A stretch of DNA of 17,452 nucleotides, from the NCBI GenBank assembly GCA_025360235.1, contig JANYCO010000118.1, forward strand, positions 1 to 17,452, in the 5' to 3' direction. This stretch comes from Cytophagales bacterium. Lineage in GTDB: Bacteria; Bacteroidota; Bacteroidia; Cytophagales; Cytophagaceae. Positions 15,606 through 17,452 of this stretch are shown here, one piece after another (positions within the stretch are counted from its first letter, which is position 1; every line of letters begins with the position of its first letter). The position numbers were made by a program, and so were the translations under genes. Under the pieces are notes generated by a model, which did no database searches, had not been told where the DNA came from, and saw only the letters and a list, made by a program, of their open reading frames with translations.

Positions 15606-16832
15606 CTATCCCTTTACGTAGTCTTCCAGGTACTTATAGCGTTTTGTGAGTTTTCCATTTCTTGCTATGGTGGCGCGTTCTATGAGTTCTGAATAGTTGC
15701 CGCTCAACAATTCGGGCAACACATTTTTGATCAGCATTTCTCCAAAATAAGAGGACGCATCTCTTGGCAATTCTCCCGGCAAATTTTCGATTGCCATTAC
15801 CGTGATATTTTTTTCATCGGAAAAAGGAGCTTCTATCTCTTCTGAAAAAGGATTGTAATCATAAGCAGGGTCGTAAATGGTAGAAGGTTTTATCGTACAA
15901 GGAATGGAGCCGTTAAAATCACATGTCACATCACCAATTAATTTAAGTTTAAAATTTTCGGCATGCATATCCTGATTGGTAAAAAGCACAGGAGCTTTAG
16001 GATGCCAGAAAGCACCAGCAATCAATACATCTGCTACTTTTGTGTAGGCTGCAAATTCAGACTCGAAATTTTCGGGATTATTGTGAAACTCACTTTTATC
16101 AAAAAGTTTCCCCTCCTTGTTCACATGATAATCTTCGGAAGACAATTGTGTATAAACAGCGTGGTTAAATTTTTTTTGTAAGAAATCATTTTTCCCAACT
16201 TTAACAATCCTAAGAAAATCCATTACTTCGCAAATCCCATTTCCAACTCGTCCGGAACCCGTTACCACAATTTTTATTGGAGGCAATTGGAGTCTCTTCA
16301 ACTCCGATTTTAGTTCTTCATAGTTGTAGCATTTGTAGGCAGGTTTCAACTCAAACAACTTATACTTTCTTCCATAAAGAAGTAAAGAATTATACGCTCC
16401 CACTATTCCTGCAAATCTTCCAAAAGCAATAAGTCGTTGCCCTGACTCGTCTTTTATTCCTTCATAATCGACCATCTCGATTTTTTTCTCTAGAATGGCC
16501 TGAAGTAACTTTTTATTCTGTGGTTGCTTTTTTGCGGTATGTGAAAAAAACAGATATTTTTTATTCGGAATCAGAAGGTGTTCTGCTATTTCTTTAATAC
16601 CAAGAAGAATATCGCAATCGCCTAAGTCTTCCTTCATTTTAATTCCGAGAGCAGTATATTCTTTATTGGTAAAACAACGGGTATCACTCGGCTGAATATA
16701 AAGATCCACCATAGGGTATTTTTCTATAAGGATTTTACAATGATCAGGGCGCAGTGGAACTCTCCAGTCTACAGGGATTTTAGACTCTCTTACTATTCCA
16801 ATTTTTATTCTTCCGTTATTTTCTGCTGACAT
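15606..16832 (-). CDS. Saccharopine dehydrogenase-like NAD(P)-dependent oxidoreductase (AlaDh/PNT fold)
   Basis: The protein has 408 residues. The N-terminal half has the alanine-dehydrogenase/transhydrogenase fold signature (IGIVRESKIPVDWRVPLRP). LLGIKE with Lys80 and FFSHTAKK with His98 align with the catalytic Lys/His pair of yeast-type saccharopine dehydrogenase (LYS1). AFGRFAGIVGAYNSL follows, as in that family. The Rossmann glycine motif GSGRVGNG (192-199) binds the nicotinamide cofactor. The C-terminal part contains IGDVTCDFNGSIPCTIKPST, which closes the active site. The enzyme likely forms or splits a secondary amine between an amino acid and a keto acid; lysine/saccharopine is the closest guess, not proven. 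The gene starts 6 bases after the PAP2 stop, so the two are probably co-transcribed. Confidence 0.82.
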   Translation of the reverse strand: MSAENNGRIKIGIVRESKIPVDWRVPLRPDHCKILIEKYPMVDLYIQPSDTRCFTNKEYTALGIKMKEDLGDCDILLGIKEIAEHLLIPNKKYLFFSHTAKKQPQNKKLLQAILEKKIEMVDYEGIKDESGQRLIAFGRFAGIVGAYNSLLLYGRKYKLFELKPAYKCYNYEELKSELKRLQLPPIKIVVTGSGRVGNGICEVMDFLRIVKVGKNDFLQKKFNHAVYTQLSSEDYHVNKEGKLFDKSEFHNNPENFESEFAAYTKVADVLIAGAFWHPKAPVLFTNQDMHAENFKLKLIGDVTCDFNGSIPCTIKPSTIYDPAYDYNPFSEEIEAPFSDEKNITVMAIENLPGELPRDASSYFGEMLIKNVLPELLSGNYSELIERATIARNGKLTKRYKYLEDYVKG

Positions 16833-16838
16833 AGTATT

Positions 16839-17452
16839 TTATCGAAACAAACCTTTTTGCCATCTCTCTTTTTCAGAAAATTTTGTATAATTTGTAAAAT
16901 AAGTATACGTAAACAGCGCAACAATGGTCGCGATTAATGCTCCAAAATAGGTGTCGATCAGAAAATGTTGCATTAAGTACATCCTTGAAAATGCGGTTAA
17001 TAATGCAAACAGAAAGAATACCCATCCAATTTTTTTATTTTTAGTCATTAATGCCAACACCAGCAAAAAAGCAAAGGCTTGGGCAGAATGACCCGAAGGA
17101 AAACTATGACGAGTATGAATATCCAAACCTTCTATATAATACAAATTCATTGATTCAGGAAAATATCCTTTTGGTCTCATCCTATCAGAAAATACACCAA
17201 TCTTTAAAGACTGGACACAAATAAATGTAGTAAGTACCGATACCGTCAATATTATTCCTTTATAAATACTATTAAATAAAATAATGAAAAGGAGAAAAGG
17301 GATCACAAATAAACCATCGCCAAGAAAGGTTATGGCTTGAAAAACAAAATCGAAAAACACATTATGGCGTCTGTTAACAAATACTTCTATGTCTCCTTTT
17401 TGACTTGATAACAAAACAACTCCACCAATAAGAAAATAAATTCCAAGGCAAA
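16839..17452 (-). CDS. PAP2-family membrane phosphatase (5' end cut by right edge)
   Basis: The frame stays open to the right edge. The first plausible start inside the window is only a TTG at 17414, and the 12 codons before it encode a hydrophobic segment (LGIYFLIGGVVLL), so the gene very likely begins outside. About 204 residues are visible. The three PAP2 phosphatase motifs are present: KIGVFSDRMRP (KX6RP), FPSGHS (PSGH), and SRMYLMQHFLIDTYFG (SRX5HX3D). Hydrophobic helices between them place the active site at the membrane face. Substrates in this family include undecaprenyl diphosphate, phosphatidic acid and other lipid phosphates; which applies here cannot be decided from sequence. It is followed 6 bases later by the saccharopine-dehydrogenase-like gene. 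Confidence 0.9.
   Translation of the reverse strand, partial: CLGIYFLIGGVVLLSSQKGDIEVFVNRRHNVFFDFVFQAITFLGDGLFVIPFLLFIILFNSIYKGIILTVSVLTTFICVQSLKIGVFSDRMRPKGYFPESMNLYYIEGLDIHTRHSFPSGHSAQAFAFLLVLALMTKNKKIGWVFFLFALLTAFSRMYLMQHFLIDTYFGALIATIVALFTYTYFTNYTKFSEKERWQKGLFR

Overview
The window looks like chromosomal DNA of a Bacteroidota bacterium, probably of the Cytophagales type. The evidence is AT-rich spacers, mostly no Shine-Dalgarno signal, a TAnnTTTG promoter box before dxs, a giant propeller/Y_Y_Y sensor protein, and a set of housekeeping proteins with a Bacteroidota flavour. This assignment is inference from gene content; no rRNA or other species marker is present.

Layout, left to right. 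Bases 1-2057 hold the end of a fatty-acid beta-oxidation operon: the enoyl-CoA hydratase end of a FadN-type fusion enzyme, then a thiolase, closed by a strong hairpin terminator. Bases 2134-4088 read leftward: scpA (chromosome condensation), then two genes for related membrane/coiled-coil proteins of unknown role. An 87-bp REPIN-like double hairpin separates those two. Rightward from 4268 come dxs (first step of the MEP isoprenoid pathway) and, with no gap, a signal-peptide protein that combines a pentapeptide-like beta-helix with a K+-channel-type pore.

The most unusual stretch is 7987-8129. It is a fused relic of two genes whose intact copies lie in this window: the first codons of the alpha/beta hydrolase at 10824 joined to the last 32 codons plus stop of dxs. 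Many differences from the intact copies are silent, so both source genes seem to have been functional while they diverged. The simplest reading is an old tandem duplication of a dxs...hydrolase unit, later collapsed by an internal deletion. Each former dxs-hydrolase gap now carries a different AT-rich membrane-protein gene: the channel in the first, and a leftward 833-residue propeller sensor without an output domain in the second.

From 10824 on there is the intact hydrolase, a SNF2-family helicase that converges on a CvfB-like S1 RNA-binding protein, a small spacer with repeat-like hairpins, a saccharopine-dehydrogenase-like oxidoreductase with the LYS1 catalytic Lys/His pair, and a PAP2 phosphatase that runs off the right edge. 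I saw no tRNA, rRNA, CRISPR array or intact transposase gene. No gene-free gap exceeds 300 bases.
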